In this document: piece after piece, positions 8,222 to 15,979 of the stretch
Layout: each line of letters begins with the position of its first letter
Position numbering within the stretch: position 1 is the stretch's first letter
DNA from: Azotobacter chroococcum
GTDB taxonomy: Bacteria > Pseudomonadota > Gammaproteobacteria > Pseudomonadales > Pseudomonadaceae
Direction of reading: 5' to 3'
Assembly: GCF_004339665.1 (NCBI RefSeq)
Contig: NZ_SMMU01000025.1
Coordinates: 1-51,071, forward strand
Length of the DNA: 51,071 bases
Position numbers and translations under genes: made by a program
The notes under the pieces: generated by a model
Databases searched by the model: none
Seen by the model: the letters and a program-made list of their open reading frames with translations, nothing else
Told to the model about the DNA's origin: nothing

Positions 8222-9156
8222 GGTGCGAACTCCTGCATCTGCTCCCGGCCGAGGAAGAAGCCGGAAGGATTGTCTTCGAGGTGGCGGGTGACCCGGCGCA
8301 GGCCGCCGAGGGTGGTGCGCAGCTCACTGATCGCCGGGCCGAGATCGGCGATGCCGTTCAGGCCGTTGTCCAGGGCTTGCTGGTTGTCCGCCAGCAGGCG
8401 GTCCAGGCGCGTGGTGCTGCGCTCGAGGGCGCCCATCGAGCGTTGTGCGCTGGCCAGCAGCTGGCGGCCGTTGTCGTCCAGCAGGCCGTTGGCGTTACGC
8501 GCCAGGCGGGTGATTTCCTCGAGCAGGACGCCGGTCTGCTGGCCGAGCCGGTTGAGCTGCTGCACGGCCTGGCCGAGGTCGGTGCGCTGTTCGGCGATTG
8601 CACTGGTAGCCTGCTCGAGATGCTCCAGGGTGCGGCCGAGGCGGCTGGCGTTCTCGGTCGAGAAGAGGTGGCTGGCGCCGGTCAGGATGCTGTTGATGCT
8701 GCTCATCACATCCTCGCCCTCGTCGAGCAGGGTGCTGAGCGGGGAGGGATCGGCGACGATCAGCGGCGGCTTGCCGCCCTCGCCTTCGAGCTTCGGGCTT
8801 TGCGGCGTGCCGCCGAACAGCTGGATGCTGCGGGCGCCGGTGATGTTGGCCAGCAGCAGGCGGGCGCGGGTGTCTCGCTTGATCGGCGTGCCGCTGTCGA
8901 GGCGGATGCGTGCGCGGGCCATGCGCGGGTCCTCGGGGTCGAGCCAGAGCTGCTCCACGTCGCCGACCCGGATGCCGCTGTATTCCACCGAACTGCCGAC
9001 CGCCAGGCCGCTCACCGAATGGTTGAACAGCACTTCGTAATGGTCGAATTCGCGGTCCAGGCTGGACTTGCTCAGCCAGAGGGCCAGGAGTAGGGCGGCG
9101 GCCACCGCCACGACGGTGAACAGACCAATCAGCACGTGGTGAGCGCGGGTTTCCAT
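8218..9156 (-). CDS. MCE-family periplasmic substrate-binding protein (MlaD-like)
   Basis: This 312-residue protein has one N-terminal membrane helix (about residues 8-28). The MCE domain follows (about 40-118), with HYEVLFNHSVSGLAVGSSVEYSG-like strands and the VEYSGIRVGDV motif. The long C-terminal part (about 140-300) is predicted mostly helical and probably forms a coiled tube. MCE proteins carry phospholipids between the inner and outer membranes for MlaFE-type transporters. Start and stop overlap the neighbouring ATPase and lipoprotein genes by four bases each, showing tight translational coupling. It is longer than MlaD (about 180 residues) and nearer to the PA3213 type. Confidence 0.88.
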   Translation of the reverse strand: METRAHHVLIGLFTVVAVAAALLLALWLSKSSLDREFDHYEVLFNHSVSGLAVGSSVEYSGIRVGDVEQLWLDPEDPRMARARIRLDSGTPIKRDTRARLLLANITGARSIQLFGGTPQSPKLEGEGGKPPLIVADPSPLSTLLDEGEDVMSSINSILTGASHLFSTENASRLGRTLEHLEQATSAIAEQRTDLGQAVQQLNRLGQQTGVLLEEITRLARNANGLLDDNGRQLLASAQRSMGALERSTTRLDRLLADNQQALDNGLNGIADLGPAISELRTTLGGLRRVTRHLEDNPSGFFLGREQMQEFAP

Positions 9157-9956
9157 CAGGGGGTCTCCTGCAGTTCGGCGGCCTGTTGCGCCGCACGGCC
9201 GCGCGGGCCGTGGAAGTATTCGCGGATCCAGGGGTCGTCGGTGGCCGCCACCACGGCAAGGCGGTCGGCGACCAGCACGCGTTTCTGCGCCAGCACGGCG
9301 ACCCGGTCGCAGCTGGTGTAGAGGGTGTCGAGGTCGTGGGTGACCAGGAGCACGCTGAGCCCGAGGGCGTCGCGCAGGGTCAGCAGCAACTGGTCGAAGG
9401 CCGCCGCGCCGATCGGGTCGAGCCCGGCGGTCGGCTCGTCGAGGAACAGCACCTCCGGGTCCAGCGCCAGGGCGCGGGCCAGGGCGGCGCGCTTGATCAT
9501 CCCGCCGGACAGCTCGTCCGGGTACTTGCCGGCGGCGCTGGCCGGCAGTCCGGCCAGGGCCAGCTTGAGCCGGGCCAGATGCCTGGCCTCGGGGCGCGTC
9601 AGCCCGGCATGCTCGATCAGCGGCAGGGCGACGTTCTCCTCGAGGTTCAGCGAGGTGAACAGGGCACCCTGCTGGAAGAGTACGCCGAAGCGTCGTTCCA
9701 GCCGGGAGCGCCGGGCGGCCGGCAGGCTCAGCAGGTCCTCGCCGAACAGCTCGATCCGCCCGGCGCTGGGCCGCTGCAGGCCGACGATGCTGCGCAGCAG
9801 TACCGACTTGCCGGTGCCTGAGCCGCCGACCACGCCGAGGATCTCGCCGCGGCGGATGTCTAGGTCGAGGCCGTCGTGCACCGTCTGCCGGCCGAAGCGG
9901 TTGACCAGGCCGCGCACCCGGATCAGGGGCTCCTGCGGCGGCATGCCGGCGCTCAC
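9156..9956 (-). CDS. ABC transporter ATP-binding protein (MlaF-like)
   Basis: The 266-residue ATPase shows Walker A GGSGTGKS (near residue 44), Q-loop FQQGALF, signature LSGGM (near 149), Walker B VLFLDEPTAGLDP (near 168) and the H-loop histidine in VTHDLDTL. The FQQGALF and LSGGMIKRAALARAL blocks are typical of the MlaF/Ttg2A group that powers phospholipid transport. It sits between the MCE and permease genes and overlaps both by a few bases. The C-terminal stretch after about residue 240 is extra and alanine-rich. Confidence 0.9.
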   Translation of the reverse strand: MSAGMPPQEPLIRVRGLVNRFGRQTVHDGLDLDIRRGEILGVVGGSGTGKSVLLRSIVGLQRPSAGRIELFGEDLLSLPAARRSRLERRFGVLFQQGALFTSLNLEENVALPLIEHAGLTRPEARHLARLKLALAGLPASAAGKYPDELSGGMIKRAALARALALDPEVLFLDEPTAGLDPIGAAAFDQLLLTLRDALGLSVLLVTHDLDTLYTSCDRVAVLAQKRVLVADRLAVVAATDDPWIREYFHGPRGRAAQQAAELQETP

Positions 9957-11119
9957 CAGCCCATCTCCATGAGGAACAGCGCGGCCAGGGCATCCAGCAG
10001 GATCACCATGAAGATCGACTGCACCACGCTGGAGGTGGTGCGTTCGCCGACCGACTGGGCGCTGCCGCCGGCCTTGAAGCCCTCCAGGCAGCCGATCACG
10101 GCGATCAGGAAGGCGAACAGCGGCGCCTTGCCGAGGCCGACCAGGTAATGGTTGACGGAAATCTCCTGTTCGAGGATGGCGAAGTACTGCACCGGCGAGA
10201 TGTCCAGCGCCAGGACGCAGACCGCCAGGCCGCCGAGGATGCCGCAGAGCATGGCGATGAAGGTGAGGATCGGCAGGGTCACCAGCATCGCCAGGACCCG
10301 CGGCAGCACCAGCAGTTCGACCGGGTCGAGGCCGAGGGCGCGGATCGCGTCGATTTCCTCGTTGGCCTTCATCGCGCCGATCTGCGCGGCGAAGGCGCTG
10401 GCGGTGCGACCAGCCATCAGGATGGCGCAGAGCAGCACGCCGAACTCGCGCAGGAAGGAGTAGGCCACCAGGTTGACGGTATAGATGGTGGCGCCGAACT
10501 GGCCGAGCACGGTGGCGCCGAGGAAGGCCACCACCGCGCCGACCATGAAGGTCAGCAGGGCGACGATGGGCACGGCGTCCAGGCCGGTCCGCTCGATGTG
10601 CGCGACCAGCGGGGTGACGCGCCAGCGCCGCGGACGCGGCAGGCTCAGCAGCAGGGTGCTGAGGGTCAGGCCGATGAAGCCGTACAGGGTGCGCTGCTGC
10701 TCCCAGAGCATCTCGACGACCCGACCGATGTGCGCCAGCTCGTCCCGGAGGGTGGAGCGTTTCGCTTCCTCCTCGGGAGCGGCCGCGGCGCCGGCGACCG
10801 CCGTGGCGACCGTGTGCAGCAGGGCCAGACGCTCGGCCGGCAGCTGCGGCGCCCAGCGGGCGATATCCGCCAGGCGCTGGGGGCCGAGCAGCTCCACCAG
10901 CAGGCTGGCGCCGGCGGTGTCGAGGGCGCCCAGGCCGTCCAGCTCGACCGGGCAGGCAGCATCGAGCCGCGGCCGGGCACGCTCGATCTCGCGTTTCAGG
11001 CGCGGGTAGTGCTGCAGCGTCCAGTCACCGGCGATGCTCAGTCCGGGGGGCTGGCCGTCGCCGCGCAGCTGCAGCTGACCTGGTGGTGAGGGGGTCGGGT
11101 GCATCGTTGCCCTGTCCAT
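9953..11119 (-). CDS. MlaE-type permease with an N-terminal STAS-like domain
   Basis: The 388-residue protein joins two parts. Residues about 15-100 look like a STAS domain (GDWTLQHYPRL, LDGLGALDTAGASLLVELL), the role played by separate MlaB in the canonical system. Residues about 140-388 are an MlaE permease with several membrane helices and the conserved FMVGAVVAFLGATVLGQFGA and MKANEEIDAIRALGLDPVELLVLPR blocks. It is the first gene of the lipid-transport operon. The start is taken at 11119; an ATG five codons later (11104) has a better spaced AGGG and may be the true one. The fusion would remove the need for a free MlaB subunit. Confidence 0.88.
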   Translation of the reverse strand: MDRATMHPTPSPPGQLQLRGDGQPPGLSIAGDWTLQHYPRLKREIERARPRLDAACPVELDGLGALDTAGASLLVELLGPQRLADIARWAPQLPAERLALLHTVATAVAGAAAAPEEEAKRSTLRDELAHIGRVVEMLWEQQRTLYGFIGLTLSTLLLSLPRPRRWRVTPLVAHIERTGLDAVPIVALLTFMVGAVVAFLGATVLGQFGATIYTVNLVAYSFLREFGVLLCAILMAGRTASAFAAQIGAMKANEEIDAIRALGLDPVELLVLPRVLAMLVTLPILTFIAMLCGILGGLAVCVLALDISPVQYFAILEQEISVNHYLVGLGKAPLFAFLIAVIGCLEGFKAGGSAQSVGERTTSSVVQSIFMVILLDALAALFLMEMGW

Positions 11120-11241
11120 GTCGCCTTGCGAGGGGACTTGCGGCGAATCTCCGGAGGATCATAGCAGTCCCGTTTTTCGATCACAGCATGCGCTGGGTGG
11201 CGCCTGCGACTATGTTCGAGGTTGCGCCGCGGCCGCTAGGC

Positions 11242-11295
11242 TAGGGTCTGTTGACGTTTTGGCGTAGGCTCACGCCAAAACGTCAACAGACCCTA
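11242..11295. repeat. perfect 24-bp inverted repeat
   Basis: TAGGGTCTGTTGACGTTTTG and four more bases (11242-11265) are repeated exactly in inverse orientation at 11272-11295, leaving a six-base loop. There is no T-run, so it is not a classical terminator. It lies between the permease start and yceH. A mobile hairpin or solo transposon end is possible. Confidence 0.85.
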
Positions 11296-11324
11296 ACAGT
11301 TTTCCACGTCGAGGATGTTCTGCC

Positions 11325-11996
11325 ATGTCCGATCGGTCCGAAGCGCCGCCTGCCCAGGAGCCGCTCAACGCCATCGAGGTCCGCATTCTGGGTTGCCTGA
11401 TCGAGAAGCAGGCGACCACCCCGGAAAGCTACCCGCTGACCCTCAATGCCCTGGTGCTTGCCTGCAACCAGAAGACCAGCCGCGAGCCGCTAATGAACCT
11501 CGGCCCCGCTCAGGTCGGCCAGAGTCTGCGCCAACTGGAGGGACGCTCGCTGGTGCAACTGGTCATGGGCAGCCGGGCGGACCGCTGGGAGCACCGCCTC
11601 GACAAGGCCCTGCAACTCACGCCGCCGCAGCTGGTGCTGATCGGGCTGCTGCTGCTGCGCGGCCCGCAGACCGTCAACGAGCTGCTGACCCGCAGCGCCC
11701 GCCTGCACGACTTCGACGACGGCGCAGACCTGCAGCACCAGCTGGAGCGACTGATCGGTCGTGAGCTGGTCTGCCGACTGCCGCGCCAGTCGGGGCAGCG
11801 CGAGGAACGCTACATGCACCAGCTGGGCACGCCGGAGGATCTGGAGGAGCTGCTGGCTGTGCGTGCGACCCAGGCGACGGGTAGCGACGGGGCGGCGAGT
11901 GGGCGGATCGAGGCGTTGGAGGCGCGCATCGCCGAGCTGGAGGAGCGGCTGGCGAAACTGGAAGGGGAACTGGCGGGCGGCAGGCTGCGGGAGTAG
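11325..11996 (+). CDS. YceH family protein (DUF480)
   Basis: The 223-residue protein matches the YceH/DUF480 family by [20 protein letters not shown] at the start and [20 protein letters not shown] soon after. Structures of the family show two winged-helix domains (about residues 15-95 and 97-180). The last 30 residues ([19 protein letters not shown]) form a short coiled coil. The cellular role is not established. The ATG at 11325 follows GGATGTTCTGCC and matches the family N-terminus. Right after the stop come two hairpins that also end the RNA encoded on the opposite strand. Confidence 0.88.
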   Translation: MSDRSEAPPAQEPLNAIEVRILGCLIEKQATTPESYPLTLNALVLACNQKTSREPLMNLGPAQVGQSLRQLEGRSLVQLVMGSRADRWEHRLDKALQLTPPQLVLIGLLLLRGPQTVNELLTRSARLHDFDDGADLQHQLERLIGRELVCRLPRQSGQREERYMHQLGTPEDLEELLAVRATQATGSDGAASGRIEALEARIAELEERLAKLEGELAGGRLRE

Positions 11997-11997
11997 A

Positions 11998-12035
11998 CCG
12001 TGCCAAAGCACGGAGGGGAGCCTGAGCTCCCCTCC
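11998..12035. terminator. tandem hairpins shared by yceH and the Crc-type RNA
   Basis: CCGTGC-CAAA-GCACGG (11998-12013) overlaps by two bases GGAGGGGAGC-CTGA-GCTCCCCTCC (12012-12035). Both stems are perfect. Neither has a clear T-run, but the position after yceH and at the end of the minus-strand RNA suggests bidirectional termination. Confidence 0.6.
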
Positions 12036-12370
12036 AAATCGACTTTGTGCTTTGTTCTTCTTGTGCTCGATCTGTTGTTGTTCTTGTCGACCGCCACCCT
12101 GAAGATGCTTCAGTCGGCCCCAGCCGGGCCAAGAGCAAACGTATTTCTTTGATCGCCGATATCGCGATGATCACCAGGTGATCCAGTCAGTCCGGGCGCT
12201 ACCTCAAGGTAGTTTTATTGTTCTCTGTCCGACTGCGGGGACTAGACCCCGAAACGCGTATCCTCTCCAAAAAAATCAGTTTGCGCCGTCTCTGCCGTGC
12301 TTATTTTTATTGTGTCAGAGTCGTTTCATGTTGTTGTTCTTTAGAGATGCCGTTTTTTATTTTTGTTGTG
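11998..12370 (-). ncRNA. CrcZ/CrcY-type small RNA that sequesters Hfq/Crc
   Basis: The minus strand carries six CA-rich motifs of the AANAANAA kind: 12352-12369, 12329-12342, 12301-12315, 12213-12224, 12073-12085 and 12051-12064 (for example AAGAACAACAACA). In pseudomonads such motifs bind Hfq with Crc. RNAs packed with them (CrcZ, CrcY, CrcX) relieve carbon catabolite repression when CbrA/CbrB is active. A strong sigma-54 promoter places the 5' end near 12370, exactly at the first CA motif, and stable hairpins end it near 12000. The length of about 370 nt fits CrcZ. No protein is encoded on either strand. Which of the named paralogs it is cannot be decided here. Confidence 0.85.
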
Positions 12371-12380
12371 CATGAGATAG

Positions 12381-12396
12381 AGCATTACCCGTGCCA
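12381..12396 (-). promoter_or_regulatory. sigma-54 promoter of the Crc-type RNA
   Basis: The minus strand reads TGGCACGGGTAATGCT. GG (12395-12394) and GC (12383-12382) are ten bases apart and TGGCACG matches the -24 consensus fully. The predicted start is near 12370. Confidence 0.85.
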
Positions 12397-12491
12397 GAAA
12401 AATAAAATCCTTTTAAATCAGTTAGTTAGTAAAAATGTGGTTTTCTGTAGAGCCTGCTGAGGGGAAATTCTGTTTCCGATCCACCCAGATT

Positions 12492-12520
12492 TGCTACCCA
12501 CAGGGCAAGTAGGGGTAACA
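12492..12520 (-). promoter_or_regulatory. possible CbrB enhancer site
   Basis: TGCTAC (12492-12497) and GTAACA (12515-12520) form an imperfect inverted repeat 120-150 bp upstream of the predicted RNA start. Another GGTAAC lies at 12546-12551. CbrB is the known activator of crcZ-type promoters, so this is a reasonable candidate, but the site is not tested. Confidence 0.35.
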
Positions 12521-12580
12521 GCTGGGCGCCCATCGCCATGCAGAGGTAACGCCCGGCTGCTACCGGCGCTCAGGCAGGTT

Positions 12581-12916
12581 TCAGTGGCTGCCGAAACGCG
12601 CCGGGGTTTCGTTCTGGCTGGCGAGAATCGCGCTGGCCAGCTCCATGTCGCTGGCCTGCAGCTGCGGGCTGGTCTCGCGTAGCTGCCGCAGCGCCGCTTC
12701 CAGATAGGGGCCGCGGATCTGGCCGTCGCTGGCGACGAAGCTGCCCGCATCCTCCTGGGCGGCGACAATCAGCTTGTCGTCCTTGAAGGTCAGGTAGGTC
12801 GAGGCGGTGGTCAGGCCGGAAGAGATGATGTCGCGCACGAAGTCATCATCGGCCTGCACGGCGCCGAAGGGGAGGATGGCCAGGGTGACGGCGAGGCCGG
12901 CGAGCTTGCTTTTCAT
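12581..12916 (-). CDS. DUF2388 family exported protein
   Basis: This 111-residue protein has a Sec signal peptide (about residues 1-22, ending AVQA before DDDFVRD). A small domain follows with the DUF2388 pattern: DIISSGLTTASTYLTFKD, then AAQEDAGSFVASDGQIRGPYLEAAL. Members are short periplasmic proteins of unknown function, common in Pseudomonas, some of them induced in stationary phase or stress. The ATG at 12916 follows GGAGTTTCCC. It is a single gene reading away from the Crc-type RNA, on the same strand and upstream of its promoter. Confidence 0.82.
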   Translation of the reverse strand: MKSKLAGLAVTLAILPFGAVQADDDFVRDIISSGLTTASTYLTFKDDKLIVAAQEDAGSFVASDGQIRGPYLEAALRQLRETSPQLQASDMELASAILASQNETPARFGSH

Positions 12917-13003
12917 GGGAAACTCCAGAGAGTGATGCCTAAATGAGATTACTGCGGGCTGGGTCGAGTTCCCTGGCGCAGGGCGCGGGTGCGCTCGATC
13001 GGA

Positions 13004-13255
13004 TCAGCGGTCCAGCAGGTAGCGGCGCCAGCGCTTCCAGAGCAGCAGCAGCGGCGTCGACAGGCTGACGAACAGCAGCAGTTGCAGCTTCCAGGAAAAG
13101 TCGGGCAGGACCTGCAGCAGCAGGGCGAGGCCGGTGGCGACCAGGGCCAGCCACAGCAGGTAGCCGCCGGCGTCGAAGACTTCCACGATCAGCAGCAGGA
13201 TGCCGAGGCTTAGCCAGTGCCAGGGCGACAGTCCTTGCAGGAAGGTCAGCAGCAT
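13004..13255 (-). CDS. short NfeD-like membrane protein
   Basis: This 83-residue protein is nearly all membrane: helices about residues 15-28, 31-47 and 56-72, with WHWLSLGILLLIVEVFDAGG, a pattern typical of the NfeD family. The usual soluble OB-fold after the helices is missing; the frame stops at WRRYLLDR. It could be a naturally short variant or a truncated copy, as no OB-fold sequence is seen in the following bases. NfeD proteins usually work with SPFH/stomatin partners or membrane proteases, and none is encoded beside it. ATG at 13253-13255. Confidence 0.65.
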   Translation of the reverse strand: MLLTFLQGLSPWHWLSLGILLLIVEVFDAGGYLLWLALVATGLALLLQVLPDFSWKLQLLLFVSLSTPLLLLWKRWRRYLLDR

Positions 13256-13385
13256 CGGCGACTCCGCAGGCCGGCACGGGCGGGACCGGGATGGGGGCTG
13301 GCGAGGCGACGGCTTGGCATGGGGGACTCCCTGGCGATGGACGGGTGGTATACGGCAGCAGGCCGGAGGCTGCAATCCTACCGGG

Positions 13386-15170
13386 TTAGCGCTGCTCGCT
13401 CTGTGGGGTGACGCGCATGACCTCCTCCAGGGTGGTCGATCCGGCGGCGACCTTCAGGGCGCCGGACAGGCGCAGGCTGCGCATGCCGTCCTTGAAGGCG
13501 GCACGGCGCAGGGCGAGCAGGTCGGTGTCGGCAGCGATCAGCGGCTTGAGGGCATCGTTCAGCAGCATGATCTCGTAGACCCCGGCCCGCCCGCGATAGC
13601 CGGTGTCGCGGCATTCCGGGCAGCCCACCGCCCGGTGCGCGCCGCTCGGCAGCGGGGCGTTCCAGGGCCGGGTCAGCGTCTGCCAGTCGGCCGCGTCGAG
13701 TTCGACCGGCGCCTTGCAGTGCGGGCACAGGGTGCGTACCAGGCGCTGGGCCATGACCCCGAGCAGGGTGGCCTTGATCAGGTAGTAGGGCACGCCCAGC
13801 TCGAGCAGGCGGGTGATGGCGCTGGGCGCGTCGTTGGTGTGCAGGGTGGAGAGCACCAGGTGGCCGGTGAGCGCCGCCTGGATGGCCATCTCGGCGGTTT
13901 CCAGGTCGCGGATCTCGCCGACCATGATGATGTCCGGGTCCTGGCGCATCAGCGCGCGCACGCCGCTGGCGAAGGTCAGGTCGATGTTGTGCTGCACCTG
14001 CATCTGGTTGAACGCCGGCTCGATCATCTCGATGGGGTCTTCGATGGTGCAGACGTTGACCTCCGGCGTCGCCAATTGTTTCAGCGTGGTGTAGAGCGTG
14101 GTGGTCTTGCCCGAGCCGGTTGGCCCGGTGACCAGGATGATGCCGTTGGGCTGGCCGGTCATGCTCTGCCAGCGGCGCAGATCGTCGGCGGAGAAGCCGA
14201 GGGCATCGAAGCTCTTGAGCAGCACCTCGGGGTCGAAGATGCGCATCACCAGCTTCTCGCCGAAGGCGGTCGGCAGGGTGGACAGGCGCAGCTCGATCTC
14301 GCCGCCGTCCGGGGCCTTGGTCTTGACCCGGCCGTCCTGTGGCCTGCGCTTCTCGGCGACGTTCATCCGGCCGAGGGACTTCAGCCGGCTGACCACCGCC
14401 ATGGCCACCTGCGGCGGGAACTGGTAGACGTTGTGCAGCACGCCGTCGATGCGAAAGCGCACGCTGCCCTGCTCGCGGCGCGGCTCGATGTGGATGTCGC
14501 TGGCGCGCTGCTGGAAGGCGTATTGGAACAGCCAGTCGACGATGGTGACGATGTGCGCATCGTTGGCGTCCGGCTCCTGGTCCGCCGCGCCGAGCTTGAG
14601 CAACTGCTCGAAGTTGCCGACGCCGCTGATCTTCTGCTCCGTGGCCGAGGCGCCGCTGACCGACCTGGCCAGACGGTAGAACTCCACGGTGAAGCGCTGG
14701 ATCTCCGCCGGATTGGCCACCACCCGGCGGATCGGCCGCTTGAGCACGTGGGTCAGGTTGGCTTCCCAGCTGCCGACGAACGGCTGTGCGCTGGCGACGG
14801 TGACGCCGTCCGCGGCAACCGCCACGGCGAGGATCCTGTGGCGCTGGGCGAAGGCGTAGGACATCAGCGGGGTGACCGCGGCGACGTCGATCTTCAGCGG
14901 GTCGATGCGCAGGTAGGGCTGTCCGGCATAGTCGGCCAGCCACCGGGTGAGACTTTCCAAGTCGAGCTTGCGCCCCGGCTGGGCGCGGTCGTCGAGCTGC
15001 TGGGCGGCGAGGAATTCCAGCGGATGCTGCTGGCTGTCCTGCGCGCTGCGGCGGATCGCCAGGCACTGCTCGGCGCTGTCCTGGCCGATCCGGCCCTGGG
15101 CGACCAGCGCGCGCAGCAGGTCGCCCAGGTCGAGCCAGCGGTTCTCGGGGGAAGAAGCGATGGAAGGCAT
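13386..15170 (-). CDS. orphan GspE/PulE-family secretion ATPase
   Basis: The 594-residue ATPase has an N-terminal GspE-like domain (about residues 15-150) and a catalytic domain with Walker A GPTGSGKTTT, Walker B IIMVGEIRDLETAE, LSTLHTNDAPSAITRL and a four-cysteine zinc module (CPHC about 40 residues before CPEC). All are intact, so it should be an active hexameric motor ATPase of the type II secretion/type IV pilus class. No pseudopilin, platform or secretin gene lies next to it; its neighbours are an NfeD-like protein and DUF502. It is distinct from the GspE of the secretion operon at 27.9-29.5 kb (different N-terminus, similar core). The ATG at 15170 is chosen because longer extensions run into the DUF502 gene. 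Confidence 0.85.
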   Translation of the reverse strand: MPSIASSPENRWLDLGDLLRALVAQGRIGQDSAEQCLAIRRSAQDSQQHPLEFLAAQQLDDRAQPGRKLDLESLTRWLADYAGQPYLRIDPLKIDVAAVTPLMSYAFAQRHRILAVAVAADGVTVASAQPFVGSWEANLTHVLKRPIRRVVANPAEIQRFTVEFYRLARSVSGASATEQKISGVGNFEQLLKLGAADQEPDANDAHIVTIVDWLFQYAFQQRASDIHIEPRREQGSVRFRIDGVLHNVYQFPPQVAMAVVSRLKSLGRMNVAEKRRPQDGRVKTKAPDGGEIELRLSTLPTAFGEKLVMRIFDPEVLLKSFDALGFSADDLRRWQSMTGQPNGIILVTGPTGSGKTTTLYTTLKQLATPEVNVCTIEDPIEMIEPAFNQMQVQHNIDLTFASGVRALMRQDPDIIMVGEIRDLETAEMAIQAALTGHLVLSTLHTNDAPSAITRLLELGVPYYLIKATLLGVMAQRLVRTLCPHCKAPVELDAADWQTLTRPWNAPLPSGAHRAVGCPECRDTGYRGRAGVYEIMLLNDALKPLIAADTDLLALRRAAFKDGMRSLRLSGALKVAAGSTTLEEVMRVTPQSEQR

Positions 15171-15243
15171 GCGGGGTCTCGGTGGTTCTGCGTCTGCCGT
15201 CAGCATGCCCGATGGAGCCGCCGGGACGAAGCGGCGGCCGTCT

Positions 15244-15927
15244 TCAGAAGCCTTTTCCGTGATCCAGGTCGAGGCTCTGGTCGCGCCTGGTCCTGGCTTT
15301 CGGGGGCGGCGTGAGGCCCATGGAGACATAGATGCTGGTCAGCTCGTCGATCCCCATGTGCGCCGGGCGCACCCACTCCACCGGCACGTAGAGCAGCCCG
15401 CCGCCGACCGGGATCGGCGCGGTGGGCACCAGGATGGCATGGTAGCTGCGGCCCTCGATCTCGATCGGCGTGGGGCTCGGCAGCAGCGCCAGCACGGCGG
15501 TGCCGTCGCCGCCGAAGAAGCACCAGACCGGACTCATGGCGCCGATGTCGGGATTCTTGTCCTTGTCCAGCAGGGCGACGAAGCGGTCCGCCAGGTTGTA
15601 GAGCTGGCCGATCAGCGGAGTGCGCCGCAGGGTGACGTCGATCAGCCGGGTCAGCGGCCCGCGCAGGCCCAACTGCACGGCCAGGCCCAGCGGATAGAGG
15701 CAGGCCAGCAGTACGAAGCCGCCGAACAGGTAGGCCAGCGACGGATTGCTCACGAAGTACTGGCCGAGGCCGGCGGAGATCTGCCCGGCGAGGGTGGAGG
15801 GGCCGATCAGGCGGTCCAGCAGGCTGATGATCCAGGCCAGCAGCACCAGGGTCAGGGTCAGCGGCAGGAGCGCCAGCAGGCCGGTCAGCCAGGTGGCGAA
15901 GATCGTTTTGAGACTTAGCTTGAACAT
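15244..15927 (-). CDS. DUF502 family membrane protein
   Basis: The 227-residue protein has two N-terminal membrane helices (about residues 10-34 and 62-86) and the DUF502 signature TPLIGQLYNLADRFVALLD followed by VWCFFGGDG and PIPVGGGLLYVPVEWV. It matches this widespread family of unknown function in length and order. It lies upstream of the orphan GspE-like gene on the same strand, with 73 bp between them, so joint transcription is possible. ATG at 15925-15927. Confidence 0.85.
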   Translation of the reverse strand: MFKLSLKTIFATWLTGLLALLPLTLTLVLLAWIISLLDRLIGPSTLAGQISAGLGQYFVSNPSLAYLFGGFVLLACLYPLGLAVQLGLRGPLTRLIDVTLRRTPLIGQLYNLADRFVALLDKDKNPDIGAMSPVWCFFGGDGTAVLALLPSPTPIEIEGRSYHAILVPTAPIPVGGGLLYVPVEWVRPAHMGIDELTSIYVSMGLTPPPKARTRRDQSLDLDHGKGF

Positions 15928-15979
15928 TGCGTGCGTCCGGACGGGGTCGCGCGGCAGGGCTCGCCCTGCCGGCGGGAGC

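Noticed and set aside
12218-12460. Small open frames in the AT-rich spacer after yceH
   Set aside because: They lie over the sigma-54 promoter and CA motifs of the Crc-type RNA, have no ribosome sites and show no conservation I recognise.
13200-15314. 704-residue plus-strand open frame
   Set aside because: Antisense shadow of the orphan GspE-like ATPase.
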